Of a DNA stretch of 64,000 nucleotides, positions 41,301-52,053 are shown piece by piece; within the stretch, counting starts at the first letter, position 1, and each line of letters opens with the position of its first letter. The notes below the pieces were generated by a model. The model worked only from the letters and a program-made list of their open reading frames with translations, ran no database searches and was not told the origin of the DNA. The stretch comes from Symsagittifera roscoffensis (lineage: Eukaryota > Xenacoelomorpha > Acoela > Convolutidae). Made by a program: the position numbers and the translations under genes. The stretch spans positions 11,109,088 to 11,173,087 of the forward strand of contig NC_087071.1 of the NCBI RefSeq assembly GCF_963678635.1. The letters are read 5' to 3'.

Positions 41301-44300
41301 AATAAAATATTTTGAATTTTAAGGCTGTTTTTTTTCAGTTTTTTTCGGATGCATGGTTTCTGTTTTTTTTTTAATTCAAAAAGTGCGCGAAACTAGCTTA
41401 AGTGTTAATTAGTTAGGTGTTAATTTAGGTTGGAGCAATTTTATTTGAGATCGATTGAAGTTGATTGTTTAACGTACTGTTTCAATTTGTCAAAAAAAGT
41501 TAAATTTCCAGATTTTTTGCAAGATTGACTCGACTGATTTGTCTACAAAGGAATATGGCGGCAAGTTGTGCACGAGATTCAGGAGTGTGGTTCTTTTTGG
41601 CTGAAATTTTTGCGTTTTTTATTTTCTTTGTTGGCGTTTTCTACTGTTTTTTTTTGTTATGATCTAGCTCTCACCATTGCGAATACATTTCATAATTGAT
41701 AATGATTGAAGAACTTTGGTTATTTTCATAAGTTTTCAGAGTTGTTTCAGATTTTGGGCTAGCTCTTTTATGTGGCAATTGTTTTTAATTTTTTTTCTTT
41801 TTTATCTTTTACTATAGGGCCTTTGACTCTCGATTGTTCTCTTTGGATAGCAGATTGTTTGATTTCAAGGTTTAATTAAGTTTTCGAGTACATTTGGGTT
41901 TTATTCGAAATGTCTTTTCTATTGGTTATCAGAAAGAAATGGATATAGTTCAGTCCAAATCCTTCTTTTGTTTTGAAGGTAATTGGTATCTTTTACATAT
42001 CCAATAAAATTTTTCTTGAATTTTTGGCCTATAATTCGTTCAACAAAATTCAATCATTATTTTCAAGTTCAAGGCATTATCTTTTGATTTTTGAAGCTTT
42101 ATTGTATACCGCAAGTGATGCGAAGATCAGCTTTGCCTCTGTGTATGATTTACTTTGTTACTTGACACTTTCCTTTTGCAGTGACAGCAAAATGTTAATA
42201 TCAGTTCTGTGTGTCTGATCTTATTGATACTCCCTATGTATTCGGATTACTTTACGACAATCTGGTTTTTCCGGCTTTTGGTCTGGTTTTTCAAAAATTT
42301 GCATGCGGCGCAGAACTTTTGGTCAAAATTAAGTTTTTAATAAAGCTCAGTAAATCAAATTCGTCGGCCCAAAATAGTTTGACAATTTCAAAAGTTTTTT
42401 GAAAATCCTTTCTCGATAAAATCCTAAATCCACTGCTGCTTTTCAGCGTAGAAATTTTATTAGGTAAGAGTTTTTGCTTCGGTTGAGGGTGTCAAATACT
42501 ATTTAACTAGCGAACTAGGATTTAGTTTTTTTTCAACCTAACTCGCAAATTAAGCTGCTCATTTGGTATCACTTTTGCTATAATCCTTATCAGTTGTATT
42601 AGAAAAATCATAGTATCTGTTCTGATTTATGTGTGGTTCGTGCTTGGCGCTCTTTAAGCGTCCGTGGCCGAGATAGAAGTACGTGGGACTGAATTTCCAG
42701 GTCTAAGGTCCGAATCGGTTATGTAACAAAATTTTCACCTATTTACTACTTCGAGGCTTATTTCTAATTATTTTTTTTGACTTATAGAGTTTTTTGGTCG
42801 TTTTGTCGCTAGCTTTTGCAAAGCGCAGCTTTACCACTGTTAAATTTTGGAATTTAATTAACTTCATTCAGGTGATATATGAAAGTGAGTAAAAAGATGT
42901 ATAACTTCATTTACATTTCAACACGGGGACATACAAAAAACTGTTTAGCTAGTCGAGGTATGCCCTGAAAAACCTTAACATCAGTTGCGAAAAGATATCG
43001 ACGAAAAGTACAATCAGCAATATGCTCAAGAGTAAATTTTAACCTCTAATCAAGTTACAGTAAATTTTATTGTAAAACCGGTCTACTTGAGGTACTGAAA
43101 ATTGTTTTTGATTCTGTGGAATAAATTGATTCGAACTGAGAAAACCAAAACACTTAACTGAAATATTCCGCCAAGATAGCTGTATGGTTAGAGTACGAGA
43201 CGGTAACGAAGATAGGATTTTTAGATAATCTCTGTGTAACAAAAGATTCAAGATAAAAGGTGCTATTTGGGGCTCCTCCCCATAAGTTGTTCATAAGTTG
43301 TAAAAAATATCACGAAAAATTTGTCAAAAATACAAATAGAATACAGTGTAATTACTCGTATCTCAAGAATATCGGAAACAGGATCAAGTTTTCGTTAAAA
43401 GTAAATTGTTTTAATTATTCGTCTCTCCATAAAATGAATTTGATAAAGATAATTTTTTGTGTTGCACCATTGGATATAACCTGTTGGGAACGGGTTTTTC
43501 GATATTAATTTATACTTTCTTAACAGCGTCATCTTAAATGTTAATAACAGTTCCTGTTGGTTTTGATGAGATCGAAATCGTTGCATTTTTTTTTTCGAAT
43601 ATCATTGTCCCATGATGTTAGACGCTCATGAATGATAGCAGTTTTCCGTTAAGTTCCCTGCCCCCCCCCCCCATTTGGATGAGTTGGGATGGGATTGAGT
43701 AGAAAGTTCTGAAATACCAAGCAATTTTTGCTGGTGCAGCGTTCCTGTTGAACCCTCCTTCCCTCCAGAGAGCTCACTTGTTTCTTTAAATCCAAAAAAA
43801 AAGAACTATATTGATGCACACATTTATCTAATTCCGAAATCTGTACATTTTTCTCGTCCATTCACTTGAGTTAGGACCGAAGTGTATAACTCATAGAGTA
43901 ATTTCGGATAGGGTACACCGTCTGCTCGTCACGCTATCTTATTTTCGGCCGGATAGATTCGTGCAACTTCTTAGTCTAATACCGATCCTAATCTTACTCT
44001 TATACTATCTAGTCTCAGGTTGTTTAACTAGTCTCTGCTAGGCTCAATAGATCTAGGGTATACTGGTTTATTGCGGCTGCTGAAGTACTCGGGAGAGTTC
44101 AACTAATTTCTAAGTTAAATTCAAATCTCTCTGGTGCTGAAATTACAAGTAATTTCAGCACTTACAAATAAGTGGATTGTTAGTTAGATGGATCATGATT
44201 GGTTAATATTAAATACTTTACATTGGTAAAATATCTAATTTATCCAATCATAAAATGTAGTTTAGATCAGGTTCCACACTTCTCGAAAGCAGTTTTTTCA

Positions 44301-44869
44301 GAGTAACTTACTGATAATGTCACCCTGTTCCAATACTTTACCCTGATGTTGTCTCTCCTTGGTGTAGTTTGAGGCAAATGTAATTACAAGTTTTAAATAG
44401 TAAATCAAGTGCTTTTAAGTATTTATGTAAGTATAAGTTTCAAATCCAAATTGCTCTTTTTTGAGATTTTTCTTCGTTCAAGGTTTGAAGACTGCGTTAG
44501 AAATGAGATCGACTGATTTCTAGCTGATCATTCGATCGCTGAAATTTTCTAACTCAAATGTTCCTATCGAAGAAAAAAAACATATGCCGTAGTTGGTTTT
44601 GAGTCAAGGCAAATATTAACGTTAACTGCATCGTTCGAAAAGCGAAAATAGATTTTTTATCTGGGTGCGCGGGGTAAGAGAGAGAGGAAGCTATTAAAAC
44701 TAATACGGGCGTGTACCCAAGTATATTTGCTCTAGCTACAGCTTCGAAAATATTTTCAATATTCATTTTTTTCTGGGAACTACTTTCAGACTTGTTTTCC
44801 TCTGAGTACAAGCTCGGAATCTAGGGAATTGTTTTTATGTCAAGATTTCGAATGATTGGTTTTTTATAG
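38390..44869 (+). other. Intron 1 of the PHF10-like gene
   Basis: 6,480 bp with GT (38390) and AG (44868-44869) ends. It is AT-rich with many T runs; no gene is recognised in it. It contains a degenerate tRNA-like stretch near 42658-42735 and a C-homopolymer near 43661. From 43867 onward it belongs to a sequence repeated at 62982. Confidence 0.75.
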
Positions 44870-44885
44870 GGCAGCCTATTTCGAT
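43867..44885. repeat. Long direct repeat, left copy (at least 1,019 bp)
   Basis: Matches 62982-64000 base for base at constant offset 19,115, except one C/T difference near 44100/63215. The left edge is sharp and begins TGAG. The repeat includes the end of intron 1 and the first 16 bases of exon 2, and may continue further because the right copy is cut by the window end. Confidence 0.95.
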
Positions 44886-45695
44886 CTGCAAACGTTCAAC
44901 ATTCACTACCCCCGCGACAAGCCCAAGTATGATCCTGAGATATGTAAATCAATAAGCGAAGAAAAAGCGCGGTTGGCTACCGTACCACCCTACAGAGAAT
45001 ACACGAGCGAGCATTTGAAATATCTTCCATTAAAAACTGTATCTTGTGGACCGCTGGGAGTCCTAGAACGTGGCGATACCTCGGATCCAGTTTTTCCAGA
45101 TAGTTCAGACTCCGAAACTGAGGTAACCATTGAAGCGCCGGAGGTGAATCCGGTTGTGCCGCCAAATCCAACCAGCAATTCCAAACCTAGCTCGTCGAGT
45201 AGAAGTTCAAAAAGCGGATCAAAACCTAGAAGATCGGCAGCGAAAAGACAAGCAGCAAATAATGACAACGGAATTGATGAAAAAAGTTGTTCGAGTCCAA
45301 AATCCCGAAAATCTAGTGGCGCATCCTCGACCGCGTTCAAAGAAGAATTACCGTCGATTTCAGTTGACAGCATGACAAACATAGCTTCAATATGCGGCAT
45401 TTGTTTCAAAAATAACCAAGAAAACAAGTTCAATCAACAGGAAAACTTGATATCTTGTTCTCAGTGTACCAATGCGGGACATCCTACTTGTTTAGAGCTT
45501 ACAGATAGTATAGTTAGCGTGATTATGACTTATAACTGGCAATGTATGGAATGCAAAGTATGTATGACTTGCAAAAGCGCAACAGATGAGGAGAATTTGA
45601 TGTTTTGTGACAATTGTGATCGCGGATATCATTCGTATTGTGTAGGCATGACTGAAATACCCAGTGGTAGATGGGTCTGTGAAATTTGCGGAGAT
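44870..45695 (+). CDS. PHF10: PHF10/BAF45a-like gene, exon 2 (double PHD finger)
   Basis: The acceptor TTTTATAG precedes 44870 and restores the frame of exon 1. The start AAYFDLQT and REYTSEHLKYLPL match the region after the SAY domain in PHF10. A Ser/Lys-rich linker with an acidic DSSDSETE follows. Two PHD fingers then lie in tandem: CGICFKN to CMECKVCMTC (nt ~45390-45575) and CMTC to WVCEIC (nt ~45565-45693), with all zinc-ligand Cys/His in place (CSQC..GHPTC; FCDNCDRGYHSYC). The tandem PHD of DPF/PHF10 proteins reads histone H3 tails. The exon probably ends at GAT|GTGACA (45695/45696), a weak donor. Without splicing the frame runs into hydrophobic intron sequence and stops at 45881. Confidence 0.88.
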
Positions 45696-46386
45696 GTGAC
45701 AACGTTTTATGTTGGGTTTGTTGTGGTTTTTCTTATGTTTTGTTGGTTGTGTCCTTTTTTCAAAAATCAAATTGTTTGTGGTATGGGTTTGTCTTTCGAC
45801 TTTTTTGTGTTTTATTATTTCTTTCTTAGACTTTATAATAGTCTTCAAAAGAATAAATTATCCAGTTTTAAACTGGGTTAATCCGGTTTGGGTACCGTTG
45901 GTTTCCTTTTCTTAGTCATGCTGTTATGCTATGTGTTGTGGTGTTTAGTAAGCTGCATTGGTTAGTTTTGTTTAGTATATAATTCCTTTCCAACCGGGTT
46001 AAAGGAAAGTTTGAAACGTGTTATCTTGTGTTAGAGTTATCGAGTGTGAAAGCTTGAAACTGAAATTCATTATTTTAAACAATGCGAGCTGTGCGAGTGT
46101 GGATAGAATTCTTATGCGAGTGAATGAAAATATCAAAAGGTTAGTACTGCTTTTGCTTCTTATGAATTTACTACATAGAATTTTAATTTTACTGCTAATT
46201 GTTGGGGGAAATTAAGTTACAAATTTTCATCATTATTAGATTTACTGCTGGTGGGGGAAAAATTTATAAATTAATTTACTGCATTGGTATTATATTTATT
46301 TAATTCTTGGTGCAAAAATTTAATAGGGTTTTAAACAGTTTTGAAGAAGTTTGCTATTTTTTATTTTTCTTTTGTGAATTTTTCAG

Positions 46387-46401
46387 ATGATCGTTGGATG
46401 A
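46387..46401 (+). CDS. PHF10: Tentative last exon of the PHF10-like gene
   Basis: A strong acceptor (AATTTTTCAG, ending at 46386) follows a T-rich tract. If exon 2 ends at 45695 in phase 0, this exon adds four residues (MIVG) and a stop. Known PHF10 proteins also end soon after the second PHD finger. An alternative frame through this stretch is open to a good donor (ATG|GTGAGT near 46439) but needs another phase. Transcript evidence would decide. Confidence 0.35.
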   Translation: MIVG

Positions 46402-46491
46402 AGGCTAAAATTCTAAAGAAAACATGGATAAAGAATGGTGAGTTTCTAATGTTTGAATTAATTAGTAATATGTATAATTCATACTTACCTG

Positions 46492-48303
46492 TTAGTCGTC
46501 GGGGAAGAAACCGTGGGGGAAAATGTCGTGAATGAGATCTGAAGTTGTTAGTAGTTTGGCTAATATGCGGATGATATTTTTAGTTTGAAGCAGTGGCCAA
46601 AGCAATTGAAGTGCCTTAATTGTGGTTAGTTCTTCAGTGCCAACTGCAAATTCATAAGGTGTGTTTTGGATTAGATTATATAATTTGTGGTTGAATTTAG
46701 TGTTATGGATGAATTCTAAAATGGGGATTTCTATAGGTTGTACAAACTCGTGTGGGATGAGGAAGGGTCGGGATTCTTCTGCGTTGAAGGTCTTGGTGAT
46801 GGGACAAAAGATATACATTTGGGTTATGGGATCATAATTTCGAAGAATACCATGAAGGTTAGTATCTTTAATGCAATATGTGAAGTTAAGAAAGAATGGT
46901 GAGGTGTATTTGGAATTGATGAATTGAAAACGATGGTGTGGTTGTCTGGAGGGAGTGTGTAGGTCAAAGTGATTTTGGATGAAACGATAATAAGTATATG
47001 TGTGTGTTTGTTTAGTGCGCAACATAATATCGTGTGAGCAGTGCAAATCTCTTTCATGTGGTGCAAGGAAATGAAAGGTTAGTGAAAATATTTGGAAGCG
47101 TTCTTTAAAACTTTCGTAGGCTTGCGTGTCTGTTAGTGCTTCTGAGATAATGTGGTCAAACTTGCGATCGAAGATATTTAGTGTAAATACATATGGTGTT
47201 TTAATGAAAAATTTCTCGGTGATTTGTGGGTTAGAGCAGCGATCGTCGTCTAAGAATTGATCTTGGTTAGTTCTGATGATGTTATGGTCGTAATATTCTA
47301 GTGTATATTCATTAGCTCGGGGTGCAGTGTGTGTTTTTAGTGATTTTTTGTATCCAATGTAAGTAAATTGTCTAGGTGTTAGTGGTGTAGTGAGTCGATA
47401 TAGCATGTCCATATTTCGTTCTATATCGATATGAGTGTTAGATAAAGGTAAGCAAAGGGGATTTGTAAAATGATAATATGAGGTCCAAGGAAGGGTAGGC
47501 ATTAAAACGTATTCGTCTACAAAGTTACGTGTCTCGTTAGTGTCATGAGGGGTGTTTAAGGTGTATTGTGGAAATGAGGGTAAGGTGATAGCTAAAAATT
47601 CTTTTGTGTTAGTGTGTTGTGGATGGTTGATGTATTCACGGGCTGTTCCTGGTTTCGCTGGGAAAGGATGGTTGGGGAACTTCCTTTTAAAAGTGCGGTA
47701 AGCTCTATTAGTGCTGAGTGAAGATACAGTAGTTGTGGATGATGGTGCTAATGAATCAGTATAAATTGAAGAGGGTGTAGGGGTAGGAGGGTTGGATGAA
47801 TCTATTGTGGATGAGATTTGGTTTATGGTTGGGGTGTCAAGGTGATAGGATTGTTGTTGTAAGGTAATGAAATTATCTAGTTCTGGGGAGATTCGGGGGG
47901 TGTCTGAAGAATGAGATGATTGGTTTGAGTGAAGTGAGGAGTAGGTTGGAGTGACTTGGGAAGCATAAGAGGGTGTAGAATTGGTTGGGTCAGGGTTATT
48001 TGGTAGTATGGGTTGAAAAGGGGGTTGGGAAAAATTTAAGGGATTGGTGTGAAAATTATTTGATGGAGATGGTTCGGAGTCGGCAAATTCATCGGGGGTT
48101 TCAATATTCGGGTTATTGAGTTGTGAGATGGAGTATAAAACTGAGATGTGTGATTTAGTATCGGAATTCATGCCGGATGTTACATTACTGGATGGGAAAT
48201 CGGGTGGCGGAAAAGCAAAAAGTGGTATTATTGGGATTGGAGTGGTGAGGTTGGTTGGGTGGGAATTTGATCGGTGTAGGGATCCAAGTTGTCGGCTCAT
48301 CAT
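46492..48303 (-). CDS. Element 3, 603-aa ORF of unknown function
   Basis: Starts at ATG 48303-48301, overlapping the stop of the glycoprotein gene by four bases (ATGA), an arrangement that suits coupled termination-reinitiation. Residues 1-~220 are rich in Pro, Ser, Thr and Asn and probably disordered. The remainder is more ordered, with many aromatic residues (FTYIGYKKSL, FHFLAPHERDLHC, FINSKYTSPF). No signal peptide, membrane segment or catalytic motif is recognised. The position downstream of the envelope is like that of accessory genes in complex retroviruses, but that is position only. It ends 91 bp from the tentative host exon. Confidence 0.7.
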   Translation of the reverse strand: MMSRQLGSLHRSNSHPTNLTTPIPIIPLFAFPPPDFPSSNVTSGMNSDTKSHISVLYSISQLNNPNIETPDEFADSEPSPSNNFHTNPLNFSQPPFQPILPNNPDPTNSTPSYASQVTPTYSSLHSNQSSHSSDTPRISPELDNFITLQQQSYHLDTPTINQISSTIDSSNPPTPTPSSIYTDSLAPSSTTTVSSLSTNRAYRTFKRKFPNHPFPAKPGTAREYINHPQHTNTKEFLAITLPSFPQYTLNTPHDTNETRNFVDEYVLMPTLPWTSYYHFTNPLCLPLSNTHIDIERNMDMLYRLTTPLTPRQFTYIGYKKSLKTHTAPRANEYTLEYYDHNIIRTNQDQFLDDDRCSNPQITEKFFIKTPYVFTLNIFDRKFDHIISEALTDTQAYESFKERFQIFSLTFHFLAPHERDLHCSHDIMLRTKQTHTYTYYRFIQNHFDLHTPSRQPHHRFQFINSKYTSPFFLNFTYCIKDTNLHGILRNYDPITQMYIFCPITKTFNAEESRPFLIPHEFVQPIEIPILEFIHNTKFNHKLYNLIQNTPYEFAVGTEELTTIKALQLLWPLLQTKNIIRILAKLLTTSDLIHDIFPHGFFPDD

Positions 48304-50912
48304 GGGCTAAAAAAATTATTGTTTTGAGACTGAAAAGCGGTGGTATGGGGTTGTTCTATAATTTGTTCATAAGTATTTTCATCTTGTGAGTGGTGTGGCA
48401 TTATATGTTGGATGGGACTTTGTGATATGGTTGGTCTAAAATTATTATGTGTTATGGCTAAATTTCGAAAATTACGTGGGACTAGGGATAATGGATGGTT
48501 ATGTGGTAGGGGTGGTAACTGTGGTGCTGTTGGTGTTGTGTCTGCATTGTTATGTTCTTCGTCGTATGTGTTCTGTCTTGTTGCTATTTTTGTGTTATAT
48601 TCTTTTATTTGTGCGTCTAAAAGAATTTTGTTTATAGATGTAGAAAATATTCCAAAAAATCCTGCAAATAGTATGCGTGCTACACTTGCTTGTCTATTGA
48701 CTTGTGTGTGTATAGCACATGTGTTATAGATTCCTTTTAAGAGTGAAAAAAGAAATCCAATAAAGTTAAACATTGCGTATAAAATAGTTAGTTTTTCTAA
48801 GATGTAGTAGGGCCATCCTAGAAAATCAAGAATTTCATTCTTGAGTGTAACAAAGCTAAAAATATTGATAGGTGATATATCTTGGGGACGGTATTTTTCA
48901 CCGTTAAGATATATATAATCTTTAATGTCTTTAAAATATCCGCTATAGTCTTGTGTATAGATGTCTGCAAATCCTGCGGTTTCGGCAAGTTTGCGTAAGT
49001 TTTGGTCAATTGATTGTCTTTGTATTGTGTCCATTTGTGTTAATAATTCCTGGAATTGTTGTGTTCTAATGTGATGTTGAATATCTGATTTTGAGTATAT
49101 TCCTATTGATTGTAAGTCTATATTTGGGTTTCGAGCGATAGCGCGAATGCTTTCTGGTGAAAATTTTTTGAGTGATTGCATTAATGTGGGATATGGGGTG
49201 AGAAGGTAATATTTATCTTCATCAGGGTTTAGTTGTACTACGTTGTGGCTATTTTCTGATCCACATGGAACTGCGGTATCCCAGAAATAGGCTCTTCGTG
49301 AAAGTGTGTCAACGAAATGTACTTTATTCTTATAAAAGATAGGGATTCTTTTATAACATCGTTTATCTTCAAAAACGTATAGTGGTGATACTTTTTTAGT
49401 ACAAGTATAAAACCATAAGATGTTTCCTTCATAGTCTAAAAAATTTGATCTATTTCCTGATAGTAAATATCCTGCGTAGGGTATTTTTAATACTGCTAGT
49501 GCAAGTGATTGTAATATTTGTGTTCTTTCTAATTCGCATAGTTGGTGTAATGTTTCTAATTCGGAGAGTGACATTTCTTGAAAAATTCGGCTAATCGTGT
49601 AGTCTAGTTTCATATCTAAGTGAATATCATAGTGGATATTACCAAAATATGTATTATTCATTAGTGATAGTTCTTGTAAACGTGTGCTTTGATCGTTTTG
49701 GGGTTTTAAATGTCCACCAGGTTGACCTGTATTCTTTTGAAAATTAACTGGTATATATGATGTTCCTTCGTTTAGGGGATGACTTGTGGCGTATGGGTCG
49801 ACTTTTATTTTTCCAGTGGTCATGTCGAATCCATTTTTGTAATCAACTAATATTTCAGAGTATTGTGTTTTGTGAAGTGGGTTTCTGTATTTACATGCAA
49901 GTTCTGTTTCTTGATATATTTGAAAACGTGTTAATTTATTTTCTATATTATGAATGTTTCGAAAATTTGAACTTATTTTGCGTAATGGATTTACATGTTC
50001 ATATGGTATTGATTGTATAAAATATTTTTCGTGAAATTTTATCATACGAGCGTGTATTTTTGCTACTTGAAATGTTGTACATGTGTCTTCGGGGAACCAA
50101 ACAATTGTTGCTTGTGTTCTGGTTGTAGGGTCGCAATAACCTTGGTCGTTTTTACAAGGTAATCTAATTCCTTGGTAAATCATTGTGTTGTCTGATAAAT
50201 CTCGTGTGAGTTGTATTTTTTCGAGTTGTATTTTCCAATCGAAAAACATTATTTCTTGGTATCCTTTATTTTTTGTGTCTGCTTTGCAGTTTGATGGGTC
50301 ATTTATACCAATGTGTGGTATCCAGTGTTTATCGTGTATGTCATAGGTTAATCGTCCGTGTGCGCCGTTGTATGGGTATTTTTCATCTAATTTTATATGT
50401 CCTTGATATCTTTCAAGTTCTGCTTGATGTACAGAATCTGAAAAAACTTGGAAATATACTAAATTTCTATCTGTGTTTTTATTTTTGGTGATGTTTAGTC
50501 GGAGTAACTCGTTTTTACAATCTTCGGGATTGAGATGTAAAAGTCGTTCTTTATTACTCTGGTAGAATGATTCATGGTCAAGTCGGTTTTTATTTCCGTT
50601 TGAGACTTGTGAACAATGTACTTTCTTTTCAGAAAATGTTGCTGTGAATTTATATCCTATAACTGTAGTTGCTCGGGCTTTTGAATAAAGTGTTGCTATG
50701 ACATTTGTAGTTTCTATGGCTTGGGGTTCTGTTTCGCACTGTGATACTTGATTTATTGCATACTTGTGTAGTGTTTTTTGTTCGTTTTCTTCACAATCGT
50801 AATGTGTTACTAATAAATCTTGGGGTCCTGTGCGGGGAGAAGGGTTTATGTTTTGATTTGAGATTACTAGAAAAAGGAGTTGGAGAAAAATTAATAATTT
50901 TAGAATATACAT
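48300..50912 (-). CDS. Element 3 envelope-like glycoprotein
   Basis: 870 residues from ATG 50912. A hydrophobic signal peptide occupies residues 1-19 (LLIFLQLLFLVIS). A large extracellular region has about 20 Cys and several N-x-S/T sites (NRS, NNT, NIT). Residues ~700-735 contain a strong membrane segment (LTILYAMFNFIGFLFSLL). A second hydrophobic stretch follows at ~747-761, then a hydrophilic tail. Before the membrane segment are a Cys-bounded CYKRIPIFY module with FVDTLSRR and VPC. The layout recalls class III type fusion glycoproteins of negative-strand RNA viruses (chuvirus-like G) captured by some retroelements; this is a low-confidence resemblance. It overlaps the preceding ATG-less frame by 13 nt and the next ORF by 4 nt. 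The frame is open along its full length. Confidence 0.75.
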   Translation of the reverse strand: MYILKLLIFLQLLFLVISNQNINPSPRTGPQDLLVTHYDCEENEQKTLHKYAINQVSQCETEPQAIETTNVIATLYSKARATTVIGYKFTATFSEKKVHCSQVSNGNKNRLDHESFYQSNKERLLHLNPEDCKNELLRLNITKNKNTDRNLVYFQVFSDSVHQAELERYQGHIKLDEKYPYNGAHGRLTYDIHDKHWIPHIGINDPSNCKADTKNKGYQEIMFFDWKIQLEKIQLTRDLSDNTMIYQGIRLPCKNDQGYCDPTTRTQATIVWFPEDTCTTFQVAKIHARMIKFHEKYFIQSIPYEHVNPLRKISSNFRNIHNIENKLTRFQIYQETELACKYRNPLHKTQYSEILVDYKNGFDMTTGKIKVDPYATSHPLNEGTSYIPVNFQKNTGQPGGHLKPQNDQSTRLQELSLMNNTYFGNIHYDIHLDMKLDYTISRIFQEMSLSELETLHQLCELERTQILQSLALAVLKIPYAGYLLSGNRSNFLDYEGNILWFYTCTKKVSPLYVFEDKRCYKRIPIFYKNKVHFVDTLSRRAYFWDTAVPCGSENSHNVVQLNPDEDKYYLLTPYPTLMQSLKKFSPESIRAIARNPNIDLQSIGIYSKSDIQHHIRTQQFQELLTQMDTIQRQSIDQNLRKLAETAGFADIYTQDYSGYFKDIKDYIYLNGEKYRPQDISPINIFSFVTLKNEILDFLGWPYYILEKLTILYAMFNFIGFLFSLLKGIYNTCAIHTQVNRQASVARILFAGFFGIFSTSINKILLDAQIKEYNTKIATRQNTYDEEHNNADTTPTAPQLPPLPHNHPLSLVPRNFRNLAITHNNFRPTISQSPIQHIMPHHSQDENTYEQIIEQPHTTAFQSQNNNFFSP

Positions 50913-52033
50913 GTGTATGATAATCCTGAGTATGGGTTATAAAATGTGATGTAACCAATTGTGTTTTTGGTATATCTGTCGTATTTATATATTACTTCAG
51001 TGGTTATAAATGGTGGTGGTAGTGATTGAGCTGTTATGTTTGGTGGGTTTAATGGGTAGGGATGTTGAGTAATGTTGTTTAATTTAACTGTGATTTCAAA
51101 CTTTAATTGTAAACTGTTTTGTTGAAGTATTTGGATATTGTGATCACGGATATCGTCGTGAATGTCTTGTCGGTATTGTAATCTATTAAGTGCCCAGTTG
51201 TGGAGGCGATTACTTTCTAGATGTTGTCCAAATAATGGTGGAGGGGCTGTAAATGTATTCCAATCTAGTCTTAAAGGGATATTTGTTGATGATTGTTCTC
51301 GATATCTGGCGTCGAGATTATTTGGAAAATTTAAGTTAAAAGGTGGTGGTGAAATCTGGCTTATTGATGGTGTTGATGGTAGTGATAATGTTTCTGGTAG
51401 TGATGAGGATGTTGTTGTATCCGTAGAAATATCTATTGGATCATTGACTAAATTTAATTCACCTTGTGTAAATGAATGTGTTGTCCAATATGGTAGTCGT
51501 GATGCCTGGTTTGGGGGGTTAAAGGGATTTTCACGTATTTGTTCAGATGTTGGTGTTGAACCTAAGTAATCTGATGGTAGGCTTGAGGTGCTACGTTGTG
51601 AAAGAAGCGTAGGGGTTTCTGGTAATATACCAATGGGGTTTTCTGGAGTGTTTTGTGATGGGGATTGAGGTATATCAAAATGAACTCGGGGAGTTAGAAA
51701 ATTCTTGTTCCGTCGAGGATGTATAATTTGTCTATTTATTTCGACTGTATTTTGGTTTTGACTAGGATTTCTTATTCTACTTAATTCTTGTGGTAGTGTT
51801 GGGTATAAGTTATATGTTGGTTCGCTTAGAGGTGCCTGTCGTTGAGCTGGTTCTAGTGGTTCTGATAAACGAGCGTGTCGTTCTTCAAAAGTGTATGGGT
51901 TATCTTGAAAGGAAATTCGTGTAGATGTTTGAGGATTATTGGTAGTTGAAGGTGTTGTTGGGTTATCTTGGGATGATGTCGGTGAAGACTGACTTGGTGA
52001 CTTTTGGGTAGCAATTTTTGATAGCTTTTTGGT
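50900..52033 (-). CDS. Element 3, 377-codon open frame without any ATG
   Basis: I translated this stretch codon by codon: it is open from just after a TAG (52036-52034) to TAA (50902-50900) and contains no methionine codon. Residues 1-~250 are Pro/Ser/Thr/Gln-rich. The last ~120 residues are more ordered (LHNWALNRLQYRQDIHDD, then FEITVKLNN and EVIYKYDRYTKNTIGYITF). Base composition and Pro-richness resemble the 603-aa ORF. Expression would need splicing from an upstream exon, non-AUG initiation, or frameshift/readthrough. It ends 13 nt inside the start of the glycoprotein frame. It could encode an upstream exon or a leader domain of the surface protein. Confidence 0.6.
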   Translation of the reverse strand, partial: TKKLSKIATQKSPSQSSPTSSQDNPTTPSTTNNPQTSTRISFQDNPYTFEERHARLSEPLEPAQRQAPLSEPTYNLYPTLPQELSRIRNPSQNQNTVEINRQIIHPRRNKNFLTPRVHFDIPQSPSQNTPENPIGILPETPTLLSQRSTSSLPSDYLGSTPTSEQIRENPFNPPNQASRLPYWTTHSFTQGELNLVNDPIDISTDTTTSSSLPETLSLPSTPSISQISPPPFNLNFPNNLDARYREQSSTNIPLRLDWNTFTAPPPLFGQHLESNRLHNWALNRLQYRQDIHDDIRDHNIQILQQNSLQLKFEITVKLNNITQHPYPLNPPNITAQSLPPPFITTEVIYKYDRYTKNTIGYITFYNPYSGLSYTCIF

Positions 52034-52053
52034 CTATTCTTTTAGTGAAAAAG

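Noticed and set aside
42658-42735. tRNA-like sequence (A-box TGGCCGAGAT, B-box GGTCCGAATC, GAA in anticodon position)
   Set aside because: Box spacing fits a tRNA, but acceptor and T stems do not pair. At most a decayed tRNA-derived SINE or pseudogene.
43155-43215. Second tRNA A-box-like stretch (TAGCTGTATGGTTAGAGTA)
   Set aside because: No B box at the right distance and no cloverleaf.
44554-44811. 85-codon minus-strand frame within the long direct repeat (also 63669-63926)
   Set aside because: Lies in PHF10-like intron sequence and is present twice only because the repeat is; no domain.
51162-51569. 135-codon plus-strand frame
   Set aside because: Antisense shadow of the ATG-less minus-strand frame; its Gly/Val/Ser repeats mirror Pro/Thr/Ser codons on the other strand.
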